Source: Ehretia macrophylla (lineage: Eukaryota > Streptophyta > Magnoliopsida > Boraginales > Ehretiaceae). Taken from it: a stretch of 64,000 nucleotides of DNA. The notes beneath the pieces were generated by a model. The model saw only the letters and a program-made list of their open reading frames with translations, did no database searches and had not been told where the DNA came from. The number at the start of each line of letters is the position of its first letter. Positions within the stretch are counted from its first letter, which is position 1. Shown piece by piece: positions 34,791-46,650 of this stretch. Position numbers and translations under genes: made by a program. The DNA is taken from positions 14,127,001 to 14,191,000 of the forward strand of contig CM075768.1 in NCBI GenBank assembly GCA_037974665.1, read 5' to 3'.

Positions 34791-35271
34791 CAGGCCCACA
34801 CAGTATACGAAATTTCTATTTTATTCTATGCAAATACGTAGAAAACTTCTTGAGATAGAAACTGGATGATCCCAAGTCTTCCATGTTGTCTTAAGCGTCA
34901 AAATGGTTAAAAGAAAAAAGAAAAAAGAAAAATTACATTGACATAAATGAGAAGAGATGCTAAAGAAATTACATGAACTAAAGATGAGAGCTATTTGCCC
35001 ACTAAAGAACATCCTGGAAAGATCGAAACGTAAAAGTAGTCACTGTTACTTTCCTGGATCACTTAACCAATACGTAAATTCCATGCAACTTTTTAGGTAA
35101 ATCTTCATTGAAAGCAAGGTATTTTGAAATAGTTGACCTTTATTCCTTACAAGCAATCTAACATCCTATTTTAGACGTGAGACAATCTTAAGCTACTTCG
35201 ATCTTCTTTTGCCTCGTACCAGCTGAGAGATCCGAGACGACCATTTTGGTCACAGCTTTTTCAACTTTGCA
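34791..35271. promoter_or_regulatory. Upstream region of the plus-strand SEO gene
   Basis: No other gene is seen between the gypsy LTR and the SEO start codon, so promoter and 5' UTR must lie here or further upstream in the transposon-rich DNA. I find no convincing TATA box in the last 120 bp before the ATG. The gypsy LTR ends only about 480 bp upstream of the start codon. Confidence 0.35.
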
Positions 35272-38200
35272 ATGTCTAGTATTCCAACATATTTCGATCT
35301 AGCCTTAAAAGGTGGGGATCAAACGTACTTACCATGGAATGAATATATACCATTTGCGGGAATTGGGGGCCTTGCTCATGAGGATCACGAGAATGAAGTG
35401 AGAAAACTTCTTCGTATTGTTGAAGACATCATGACAATCGTTATACCTGCTGCTGTCTCCGGAAATGCCTCCGTAAGCACTTTTGGTTTCAATTTTCTCG
35501 AATAACTTTTTATTTAACTCGGGTGATACTTTACCTTCCTTTGTGTATATAATAAGATTAGTTCATTTATTTGATGTCAAGTCTCTTTTTATATAATAAA
35601 AATTCTTATAGTAGAGATGGGGAAACATTTTTCGAGTGATATAAAACAGTGCTCCTACTTTAGACATTATGACCATTTATAGTGTTTGCAAATCCAATTT
35701 TTACAACCATATATATACGCGTTTCATGCAGGAAGTTGCTTTTACTCCAAGTAGTGGTGAAACTCCGGTAATGGGAATTTTCGCAAGTACGATAGCAAAT
35801 ATAAGCCGAGAGGTAAATTTTCCAGGTGTTATTAACTTGGAAAATATAATTGTGATAATTGTGGTCCGGGAAGTTATTCACATTTGTAAATTAATACTAC
35901 AAACTGTTCAAGGCAGGGGCAGAGTGAGGAATTCTTATCAGTGGAGGCTAAAATTTATAATTTTTGAATTATACGAGTACTTTTATTTTTCAGTGGGAGT
36001 TAATTAATTTTTTTTAACTAGAAATACATAGATATCTAATTTTTTTTTTAAAAAAATACATAATAATTTTAACATTTTAATGGGCCAATGGCGGCTAAAT
36101 TTCATAATTTTTTAACTATACGAGTACTTTTATTTTTTAGTGGGGGCTAATTAATTTTTTTAAACTAAAAATACATAGATATCTAATTTTTTTTTAAAAA
36201 AAATACATAAAAATTTTAACATTTTTATGGATCAGTAGGGACTGCAGCCTCCACTGCCCTTATGTGCCTCCGCCCCTGGCTCAAGGATTGTGGATTCTCT
36301 CATTTATTGATTTTCTCATTTTCAAAATGAGGTGCATGTACTCTTTCAAATATTATTAATTTTTTTAATCCATATTGATAACTGAGATTTAAAAAGAGAA
36401 AATCCAATAGCTACGTAAGACACTTCATCTTGGAAATGATGTAAGAAAGAAAGGAGTGGGTTGTCGTTGTTTACCCGATTTAATCATTTTTTAATTTCAA
36501 GCACATTAACTAAAAGAGATATGAAAACTCTCTTTTTCTTTGGCCCTTTAATTTTGCGTAAATGTTAACATTTCTTTAGTTAACCCACGATCGCCCATTG
36601 ATAATTAATACCTTTACCAATTCTTTTTTTTAAATAAAAAAAAAAAGAAATTCTTCATATTCCTTTAAGTTAATTTCCCCCAAAAATTGTTAACTCAAAA
36701 TTAAAAATAAATGGTAATTTCACCTAAAACTTGTCGGAGGATTGAGGTAAACTAAATTATTGACACCAAAAAGAAAATATAAGATAAGATGGGTGCTTTG
36801 CTTGCTGTTTTGAAAAGATGGCACTATGTGGGAGTTAAGGAATGGAGAAGGTAAGTTGGGGGTTTTAATGTACTGAGAAATTGTAGATATCACACTTTAT
36901 TCATTACTAATTTATCACCTCTTATGTGTATGTCTATTGTTAGTATACTAACTTAATAAATTTTTTTTTTTGTATTTCTTTATCTTGGACTATATATATA
37001 TATATATTCACATTTCTAGTTTACAAATTAGCTTTTAGAAATCCATTTTATACATCGGAAAGAGCCTTTGAAAGAAGCAATTAAAAGTACACAGTTGCCT
37101 CCAAGGGGTAGTCTAGTGACAAACAAAGAGAAGTAACATCTAATGAATTTGGGTTTGAAACTCTTTTGCTTGCTACTTATTAGGTTTACACTTTTGATTA
37201 ACCTAAAAAATGTCTTAGAGCGCACCGCTTCACTCATGGATTTACCAATTGGTGATCGGGATTTACCAAACCTAATCAGTGGTCGAGTTTCGTCAGTTGG
37301 GTTCTCATATTAACGGAAAAAAAAAATGTACAAAGTTATGTATGGCACGTAATGGCAGCTGCTTTACTTGTGTTTCTATATACACATATACATTCAGAAT
37401 TAAAATTGTATTTATACGTGACAGATCACATGCAAGCAAGGGGAAAGTGAAGATGAAAGGACATTCAAAATACTCAAGACACTTTCCAACTATTCCTGGA
37501 AGGCAAAAGTGGTTTTAGCCATAGCTGCCTTCGCAATTAAGTACGGTAAGCTTAGGCTAACAACCCTACTCTACGCAAAAAATTCACTTGCCCGATCAGT
37601 GGCGATGCTGAAACAACAACACGATGTGCCGACATTGCCTAACTACATGGAATCATGGTCCAAGTCTCTCGCAAAACTCCTTAGGGCCATGGTGGATCTA
37701 ACAAGAAGCATTGTTAAGTTCAAAGAGGAACAGCCTAAAAAAGCTGACCGTGGTGACCCGCTGCAGCAAGCAATGAGAAAGCCTGATGCTCGCATTCCTA
37801 CGGCTGTTTATTGGACAATTTACAGTGTTGTCGTTTGTTCAACACAAGTTACGGCTGTTCTACTTATGCGATACAAGTATGTCCTTCTCGTCTAATATAC
37901 GTCTTCTATTACGTATCGTTGTTATATGTCACCATTTCATCTATTCACTTTTTTTTATATAATAAAATTTTTATTATATGCACAAGACATTTGATATTGT
38001 TAGAAAGTAAATTTAAATTTGGGCTTAACATTAATGAGCAAACATTTGAGCTAGCTAAAACACTTATTTATTTGGTCCAAAAGAATGAGAATGTTACAAG
38101 TCCATGTCTAAACTCTAAAGAAGTCTTGAACTTGAGATATTTTCTAAGAAGCATATAGAGGTAAATAAAATATTTGATTAGTTAGAAATATTCTCTAGCA

Positions 38201-41200
38201 TATTTCACCTACTTTTAAGAATATACTGTATGTAGAATGTTCCAAGAGCATCTATAAATAAGTTTCATTGGCTTTGTATCAAAGTACTCCAATCTTTTTA
38301 AGTAATGTAGTTATATATAAGAGCCGGTTAGAAATCGGACTCGGGAAATATATTGGGGCTTGAGTGTCATAATAATTTTTGTGAGTAATAAAAAATTATT
38401 ATGTGGATGTCTGTGAAGTCTGAACCACGTTAAAATTGTGTGTTTTTTATATTTGTGTGCACGATCCAATTTTCAACAAGTGTGTCATATATAAATTATT
38501 GTCATAGAAGAGAGATTTAACATTCGTATATATTTAAGGCATAATGGCGTGCAGAACTTAAACACACTTATAATGAACTAACTATATATATATATATATT
38601 CATCAGTTAAGAAGGAACATAAAAAAGCAAATAAGTAATGAATAAATGTTTGATACAAGGGCCTTACCATTTATACAAAAAAGAAAAAGAGTATGCTAGT
38701 TTCTCCGTTCTTCATATGCAACCCCACCCAACAAGGAAAAAGAGCATACAAGACACACTACTATATTTTTTATGTTTCGTAATACTTATAACTATTGGAA
38801 AAAGTCTAAAAATGACTTTATGCCCAATCATTGCTTATGATCCAATTGCAAATTCTACTTCAAACGATTTTTTTATAAAAAATAATCAATAGTTTAAAAA
38901 AAATGTTACAAGTAATCTGTAATTTTAAAACCTTTAAAAAAAATCTCATGTGAAATTATTAATAAAAAGTGATAAGAAAGTAAAATTACTGCAATTAATA
39001 AAAAAAATTATTGAGAGTTTTAGTTTATACAACGGTTGCAATAAGACATATATTGCAATTATATATTTATTTTTTATTTTTTAATTAGAGTGTTCTAAAG
39101 AGCTAAAGTGTTGTAGTGTCATACATAATTATTAGTATATAAATTGTCACGCCCCGATCTCAAAATCACAGGTAAGACTGATATTGTTGGCATAAGAAAT
39201 AATTGGTTGAACTTTCTACTAAACTAAAATGGTTAACCCAACTTATACTCTTAACACCTACTTACAAAGCACTCACAAACACTATCTCTTACCAATGTGA
39301 GATTTTGTACATCCTCATTAAGGCACACACGCCCAAGACCAACCAGATAGACCAAACAATATAGGATTTTAGAGGTGGTTCTTATGGGTTCAAGAGGTGG
39401 CACCGACTGCCTTCTTGATATAATACTTTGTCCCACATAGCACATAGTTCCTGTACTAGTGGGTGACCAGCTCTGAATACCATTCTATCATACCTCGAGC
39501 CCAAAACTCCATGTGAGACTAGTGTTTGTAAGAGATAACTACTTGGGGGTTTTTTTTTTTTATTTTACTGACAAAAATAATTTACCCAAGTTATTACTTA
39601 TACCCACAACATCCATTTATAAACGCCTGTCATTTAAAGTGTGAGGATGGTTGTCATCAATCTTTGGTTTTTCTTTACATATGATTATTGAATTAATTAT
39701 GTAATTTGTTGAATCAATTCCTCATAAATCTCTCAAATTAATACTTCATCTCAGAATGATTTAAAGACGCAAAAATACACATCTAGGCTTTTGAACTAAT
39801 GGATCATAGAAGAGTATTTCGAAGCCTTCTAGCCTTTTTTTCAACTGAGAATCAATAGCAAGAAATGATGTTTTACATAGATTAATCTTGTCAGGAACTT
39901 GGCACCATACGAATGGAACCTTGACGATCTAACTAGGACGCTCACTGCCCAACAAAATGCACTTACTGGTGAGTACTTTAATATAGAGCCTGTTGCTGCA
40001 GTTCTTTCTTTCTTTCTTTTTTTTTTTTTTCAAGATCTCATAATTATAGTTTTTTTTTCACCATAATTATAGTTTAAAATAAGATGTATTTTAACATGAC
40101 ATTAAGACTATCTTGTGGTAATTGAGGCGGATTCAAGATTTTTATTCAATGGGTGCTAATAAAATCACACAATTTAATACTTATATATGAAAAATACTTT
40201 TCAATGAGAATTACATTGAATTTTTAACCTAAAAATATCTTCACAAATCACAATATATGTATTTTGAAAAATAATTTAAGGTGAGTGGAGTTGCAGCCCT
40301 CGCTGCCTGTAAAGTGGCTCCGCCCATGGGTTGTTATGTCCTCTTGATGTAGAAAGAGATTACACATCTCTATTACTTAAGATTTTCCACTTTATATAGT
40401 GCCTCCTATTTGACTCTACGAATGGCTAATAAATTTTTTTAAAATATTTTGTATTGGAAACCTATTGTCTTTCTACTACAATTAAACGATTCACTTCCGT
40501 AAATGATGAAGATCTAAAGTTTGAATCGTTGAAATTGTATCTAATAATTTATCTATTGGGGCGAGGTACACAAGGAAACAATAAAAGTAAGGGAACACGT
40601 TATTCTTTTAACGTAGTATGATCTCTTGATCACTTACATTCACGATTCCACTTTTAAGATAATTTACTATCATAGAAATTAATACTTATAATTTTTGGGG
40701 GCAAATAAAAAGTTGTATGAAAATCCTCTCAAACTCTCACGTAAATATGATAGTTACATCCTTTCTCACAGTCAGATTATAGTGTTATATAAAGCAATTG
40801 ACCACAAGTTCGAAAGTTAATTTAATTGGAAAAATAATGCTCCTTCTATAGGATTAATATTTTTATCTTCAAGATTACTTATACTATCTCTAGGCTTCTA
40901 CTTGTCTTTAGTATTATTGGCCATTTAGTATTGTAGACATTATTATCTCTATCATAAATACCTTTGATACACATGAGTATTAAATATCTTTAAGGTCATT
41001 TACCTACTTCAAACTCAAAGGTCTTCTTTCTCACCTATGAAAACGAAATGAAACATGGCCCAAAAGTTGATTTCTGAGTAATTGTGAAAGGGAAAATTTT
41101 ACAAATGGTAGCCAATATTGTTACGTTTTTTTATTTTCATCCCTATTATTTTGAAAGCGATGAGCTTGGTTCCTTATGTTTATACTTTTTTTCAATTTCA

Positions 41201-44200
41201 TCTCTATTGGTACAAAATTGACACATTTAGTCCTTAATTAAAGTTCACAAAAAGTTTCAATTTAGTACCCAATTTTTACATTGTTTTTCAATTTTGTCCC
41301 GTTTCGTTCAAAAGTAATGCATTTAGTACAAACTTTCAGTTTTGTCCCTACAGTTTGTGACCGTACATGTACATGAAACTTTAGAGATTAAATTTTTTTA
41401 AAAAAAGTAAAAATATTAGAGATTAAATTAAAACTTTTTACAATATTTGGGGATTAAGTGCATCACTTTTGAACAAATAAAAACGAAATTGAAAAAAAGT
41501 GTAAACAATGAGAATCACTTGTAAAATTGACCCAATGTGAAATCTATTAAGAAACAAAATATCATTATGATCAAGCAAGACACATTGATTATGTAAGCAA
41601 TATCTCCACCCTAACTACAAATGTTTATTTTATGTTACACATAAATGCAAAATTATTATTTTCCTTGTAAGTGGCTTAACTCATTTATTTATTACAGAAA
41701 AAAGCATTCGTCCAAGTCGTCAAATGACAATTCAACCTCAACTTTCCTGTCTGAAGCAACTATGCATGTTGGTGACCCCTCCAGTGGAGTTTGAAAGGCA
41801 TGCAATGTCTTATCGTAAAACTTATTCCCAACCAGAAAGTTATACGATTGCTTCGAGTTCTTTAGGTATTTATCTTCATTACCTTTTCATCCTAAGAATT
41901 TATCTTCTTTTTTTTGAAAATATTTCATTAAGTGTTCCCCAATATATATTGATTGAGTTTGTAGCAATAAAATTCCAATCATATGATGCAACTCTATTTG
42001 CATTATGGTTTAGCATTGTGCGAAATGAATCATATGATTTGGTACGAAATTATTTGTAGTAAATAGTGTTGAACACGTAAGTTTACACTTCAAAATAGAG
42101 CGTGCATGAGCAAGAGCATGTAATCTATTATTTTAGGCGCATAGCTTTCGTAATAGTTATATATCATTTTCTTGTGACAAACTTTGATATGTAAATAGAT
42201 ATTGCCAAAATTTCAAAAGGATGTCTTATTTTGATTTATACGAAGTTGAATTTTAGGAAAAAGACTAAAATATATAGACATTATTTGTCTCAGAACACAC
42301 ACACACACACATGCACATATATATAATACAATATAAACACACCAAGGGAAAGAAAAACTCTAGTATTGAGGAGGAAGGTGCACATTTAAGAAAGCGAGGT
42401 GAGTCGTTTGATTATTCTTGATCCAATTTTATAGTTCTGATGGTCGGAAGGAACACAACATGAAGTGGAATTGAATTGAAGGGCAAAGTAAAAGAATGTA
42501 GAAACTATATGGGGTAAATGTGAAAAGACAATAAACATATACATGGTGCATAAGAAAATAGCATTCTTTAAACTTGATATTAATTTTTGGGTAAATTTCA
42601 CTTTTAGTCTCTATAGTTTACATATTTTTCAATGTCATCCATATTGTTCTAAAAGATTTATAGTAGTCCCTAATGTTTACAAAAGTGATTCAGAATGGTC
42701 TCTATTGTTCAATATTAATCAATTTAGTCTTTATTATTTCTCAAAAAATTCAATTTAGTCTCTGCATATGATCCCTATTTGGGGACTAAATTGAAAATTT
42801 TAAAAAATAATAAGGACTAAATTGGCTAGTTTTGAACAATAGGACTATTTTGAATCACTTGTGTAAACATTAGGAACAAATATGATTTTTTTAGAACATT
42901 AAAGACCAACTTAAAAAAAACGTAAGAACAATATGGACTATATGCTTAATTTACCCTTAATTTTTTTATAATTTTTTTTTTTCTAATTGCCTTATACACC
43001 AATCTCATGTCTTTTTTTTTATATTCATCTCTAAAATTGTATTAATTAATTTAGCTTCTCATGATACATTTTTTATTTAACAATTTGTAAAAGCACTCTC
43101 ACCTTTTGTTCGGTAGAGTGGAAAAGAGAAGGGAAATGAACGAAAGTAGAAGAGATCAAGTTTTCTATGTATTTGGTAAGAGGGGAAATAGGATGGAAGG
43201 AAAATTATTTTTCTTCGTCGAATAATGGAAAACAAACATCTTCGTCATTTCATATTCTACAAAACGTAAGAAAGTACATTCTTTTCATTTTTCTTCCCTC
43301 TTGCCAAACAAATTAAAGAAGAAAAGTTACTTTTCTTGCTCAAAGGATGAAAAAATTCATCCATGCAATATTTTCTTCCTGATCCCACTGTTCCATCAAC
43401 GCAACCAAACACAACTTTAGTATGGATTAAGTGATTTGCCTCTCCCATAGGATAATGGACATATATAGACCTTAAACAAATTTCAAAGTGATTTCATCTT
43501 AATTCTCCTATTAGTATTCTTGCCTGAGAAGTACAGAATACTAGAGCAATATATATAACACCATATGTAAGTTATATTGCTCAAAAGTATAGTAAAGTAT
43601 CAACTTCATAAAACAAAAGAATTTCCTCATTTTTAAATTCCCTTGGAGGAATTTTATGTTGAATGATCAATGAGAAAAGATAAAAGAAAAATGAAGTGTT
43701 ATTATTTAATTCATATATAGTCTTTGCTCATAAAGGAATGCGTGATTTCATGCAGATGAAAGAATAGATATTCTTCAATATAACAAAATTGTGCATCTCT
43801 TCAATTCTAGTCACATTGATAACATGGATGTTATAAAGGCTTTGTTTGCCGATGTGGAAGAAGAACTGCTACTTGATGGTTCTACAAAGGAGCGGGTTAG
43901 CTCATCCTCTACTTCTCTTTCTATACATATTTTATGTATGACATTATATAAATAACTAAAGATTCATGAGTAGTCTAATGGTGGGTTACTTTCTTGACAG
44001 TTAGGAAATCAGGGTTTGAATTTCAAGGGTGGAGGATAGGTGGGGGTGGGGGGTTTACAAAAAACAAACAAGAAAAACACACACACACACACATTATATA
44101 AGTAACTGATATTTCATCATCCTCTAGATATGACCATCTAAAACAAAACTACAAGGCAATAACTGGAGTTGCCTGAAAATGTGTGATAATATTATCTTGA

Positions 44201-45839
44201 AAACCCCCTTTGTGTAACTCCACACGATTTAGAAAAAGATGATAAGCTAAAGCATTAAGATATGAGTCTAATATGACTAGATATTTTAAAGATAGAGAAC
44301 TTATGGTATAAAAGGTCAATTGTGAATTTAATGTGAATAGAAGAGAATAAAAATATCTAAGAATTAATTATTGATATTAGAGCTGGACTTTTTTGTCACA
44401 GAACACTTGTTTGATCTAGACGGGGGACTTTTTTGTCACGCAACACCTATTTAATCCGTTTTAGATGTCAAATTTATTAAAATCCTAGATTTGATAAAAA
44501 GAACGAAATAACATCTTGGCTTTATGAAAATACTGGAGTTTACTAGCATAATTTGTAATTAATAGAGGGGGTAAATTAAAAAAACATGATAGCCATAAGT
44601 ATAATTTTGAGAATTTACTGCTTGGATGTCTATTTCACTACAGGTGAGACTTGATGTCTTGAGATCAAAGACTTTGCTGCTCTATATTTCAAACCTTGAC
44701 ATTTCCCATGGAGAAATCCAAAAGTTTGACAAGATATACAATGAATCACGACAACATCATACAACTCCAGAGTGTCAATATGAGGTTGTGTGGCTCCCTA
44801 TGGTGGATAGATCAATGACATGGAAAGAGAAAAGCCATTTATTTCAAACTGTGCAATCATGGATGCCATGGTACTCAGTGTACTATCCTTCCCTGATAAA
44901 TCCAGCAGCCAAAAAGTACATCACGGAGGTGTGGCAGTTTGATGGAAAGCCTCAGGTGGTTGTGTTAGATCCTCAGGGGAGAGTCGCGAACCGAAATGCA
45001 CTTCACATGATCAGGATATGGGGAAGTATGGCATTCCCTTTCACTCGGACGAGTGAGGAAATGCTTTGGAAAGCTGAAACCTGGAGAATTGAATTCCTCG
45101 TGGCCTCGTTTGATCAGAAACTTAACGATTGGGTATATTCTTCCGTCCTGAAAATCTAATAATGGTTTTAGATTGTGTATATCTGTTTGCTTGAATTGCA
45201 TAGTTATTTATATAGTCATCTCAGATTGCAGAAGGCAAACACGTCTGCCTGTATGGTGGAAAAGACATGGAATGGATTCGGAGGTTCACGAGTCTCGCGA
45301 AAAAAACTGCAAATACAGCCAACATAGTTCTGGAAATGCTTTACGTAGAGAAGAATTGCTCAGAGGATGTAATTGAGGGAAATAAAAATGCAATTGTTGC
45401 TGAGAACCTAAGCCACGTAATTGAAGATCAAGATTCAATAAACGTTTTCTGGATCAGGCTGGAGAGCATGCTTCACTCCGGGGCCCAAACAAGCAAATCC
45501 AAGCAGAATGATACAATAATGAAAGAGATCAAAACCATGCTCGAGTTTAATTCAGATAACAAAGGATGGGCATTGATTGGTAAAGGGGGATTGGCAGTAA
45601 TTGCTAAAGCAAACGGGGAGACTATTTTGAAAAGCTTTGCGCTATTTGATCAGTGGAAAGATGATATTGCAGACACGGGTTTTGTGGCTGCATTAGACAA
45701 TCATCTTTATAAACTAAACAATCTTCCGAAATGTGACCATCAACCTGCACCTGGAATGTCTCCTGCTACACCCTCCAGACGCACTGCCACGTTTGGTTGG
45801 AGAAACATTTTGTGTTTTACTGATCCAAAAACGAAGTAA
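35272..45839 (+). CDS. Sieve element occlusion (SEO) protein, eight exons
   Basis: Exons by GT-AG sites and reading frame: 35,272-35,472; 35,732-35,812; 37,425-37,876; 39,895-39,968; then either 41,698-41,865 or 41,836-41,865; 43,756-43,895; 44,644-45,132; 45,225-45,839. The product is 739 residues with the long fifth exon or 693 with the short one. Family landmarks are 'VRKLLRIVEDIM' near the N-terminus, 'NYSWKAKVVLAIAAFAIKYG' and 'RIPTAVYWTIYSVVVC' in the SEO N-terminal domain, 'SSHIDNMDVIKALF', 'KTLLLYISNLDIS' and 'YEVVWLPMVD' in the thioredoxin-like middle, and 'HVCLYGGKDMEWIRRF' and 'GWALIGKG' in the SEO C-terminal domain. SEO proteins are phloem P-proteins that build sieve-element filaments. 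The tail lacks the usual cysteine-rich ending. It faces a paralogue tail to tail. Introns 2 to 5 carry transposable elements. Translation is open throughout, so I treat it as a gene; expression is unproven. Confidence 0.85.
35914..36278. mobile_element. hAT-like MITE in SEO intron 2
   Basis: Starts 'caggggcagag' and ends 'ctccgcccctg' (inverted: 'caggggcggag'). Flanks 'gttcaagg' (35,906-35,913) and 'gctcaagg' (36,279-36,286) match at 7 of 8 positions, an 8-bp duplication. The interior is a direct tandem duplication of about 145 bp (units near 35,935-36,083 and 36,084-36,228). Related ends occur near 40,130-40,330 and 54,112. Confidence 0.75.
39145..39630 (-). mobile_element. TRIM-like element in SEO intron 3
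   Basis: Homologous to the array at 17,750-20,683: LTR-like 39,145-39,311, internal region with the mutated primer-site complement 'gctctgaatacca' near 39,470, and a second LTR from about 39,486. Its second LTR is interrupted by a poly-T run and ends poorly near 39,630. Confidence 0.6.
40095..40330. repeat. Degenerate copy of the 'caggggcggag' MITE family in SEO intron 4
   Basis: The right end, 'gtggctccgcccatgg', matches the inverted end of the hAT-like MITE at 35,914-36,278. The left end is worn ('gaggcggattcaag'). Confidence 0.4.
41090..41533. mobile_element. Mutator-like MITE in SEO intron 4
   Basis: Starts 'gggaaaattttacaa' and ends 'ttgtaaaattgaccc', near-perfect inverted ends. Flanks 'attgtgaaa' (41,081-41,089) and 'aatgtgaaa' (41,534-41,542) match at 8 of 9 positions. 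Arms repeat 'tttagt' and 'aatttcatc'-type units as in the sister elements at 2,751 and 42,589. 444 bp. Confidence 0.75.
42295..42310. repeat. (AC)n microsatellite
   Basis: Eight AC units in SEO intron 5. A second short AC tract lies near 44,079-44,093 in intron 6. Confidence 0.85.
42589..42956. mobile_element. Mutator-like MITE with exact 9-bp duplication in SEO intron 5
   Basis: 'ttaattttt' flanks it exactly (42,580-42,588 and 42,957-42,965). Ends are inverted: 'gggtaaattt' and 'taatttaccc'. Long arms made of 'agtctctat' and 'atagggac'-type units. 368 bp, non-coding; the open frame at 42,543-42,758 is part of it. Confidence 0.85.
43095..43430. repeat. Possible fold-back element in SEO intron 5
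   Basis: The left part has 'ttttgttcggtagagtgg' and the right part 'gcaaccaaacacaac', with AG-rich sequence facing CT-rich sequence as in a fold-back element. The ends are not exact and no duplication is visible. Confidence 0.3.
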
Positions 45840-46650
45840 CTTTAAAATCTCTTGCAGAGCATAAGAAAAACCAGGGCAGGACTCTCATCCCTGCTTAATG
45901 AAGTCGTACATGCTGTTCTGAGGCCTTCTACTGCAGGCTTATGAGGCTACGAGTTAATAAAATGTAACCAGGGTTCGGTTTTACAAATGCTTACCCCTAA
46001 CAGAAAGCTTTCAAGAGAACCTTGCTTTGGTTTTTTATGTATGATGAATTGATTTGTTGTCAGGATTAAGCTTTAAATTTAGACTTCAGCATCGCTGAGT
46101 TTGAATTCTGATCGTACGAGTATCTACAGTTAAAGAAAGAGATTTCAAGAAACGAAGCAGTAACTTGGCTAATTAACTGTTGAAGTTATTTTTATGCAAA
46201 GAATTTAGGGGACTAGAGTAGACATGAATGGGAATATGCAATAACAAACTTCTGGACAGACTCAAAGGATCATATGGGCTGGGGGGGTGGGGGTTGTTGG
46301 ACTTCAAATATATTAGTCAGCAAATGGCAAAGATAATTAGCAAAATAACAGAGACACAACACAATCAAAGTCTGGAAACAGTAGTAAAGTGTTTCATTTC
46401 TTGGTTCTGCTTTCATATAAGAAAAAGTTGTTATATAAAGTAACAAAAATATGTATAAAATGTCTCTGTCTGAGAAACAGGTTTGGATGGAAATGTGAAA
46501 AGCCGACAATTGGAAACCAAAGCAGAGAACTTTCCCTTCTTCTTTGTTCTTCTGGCCCTTGAACCCCACCCGTACGTAGTGCAGGCCAAACTCAATTTTA
46601 TGCTGGTGGTGATTCTCTAACGGGAAGTGGTTGTTACTGAAGCATTGATG
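45840..46650. terminator. Convergent 3' region between the two SEO genes
   Basis: A polyadenylation signal 'aataaa' at 45,956-45,961, about 117 nt past the plus-strand stop, can serve the first gene. No clear signal stands out for the minus-strand gene. A G-rich stretch 'gggctgggggggtggggg' at 46,275-46,292 lies between the two ends. No coding region is seen. Confidence 0.5.
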
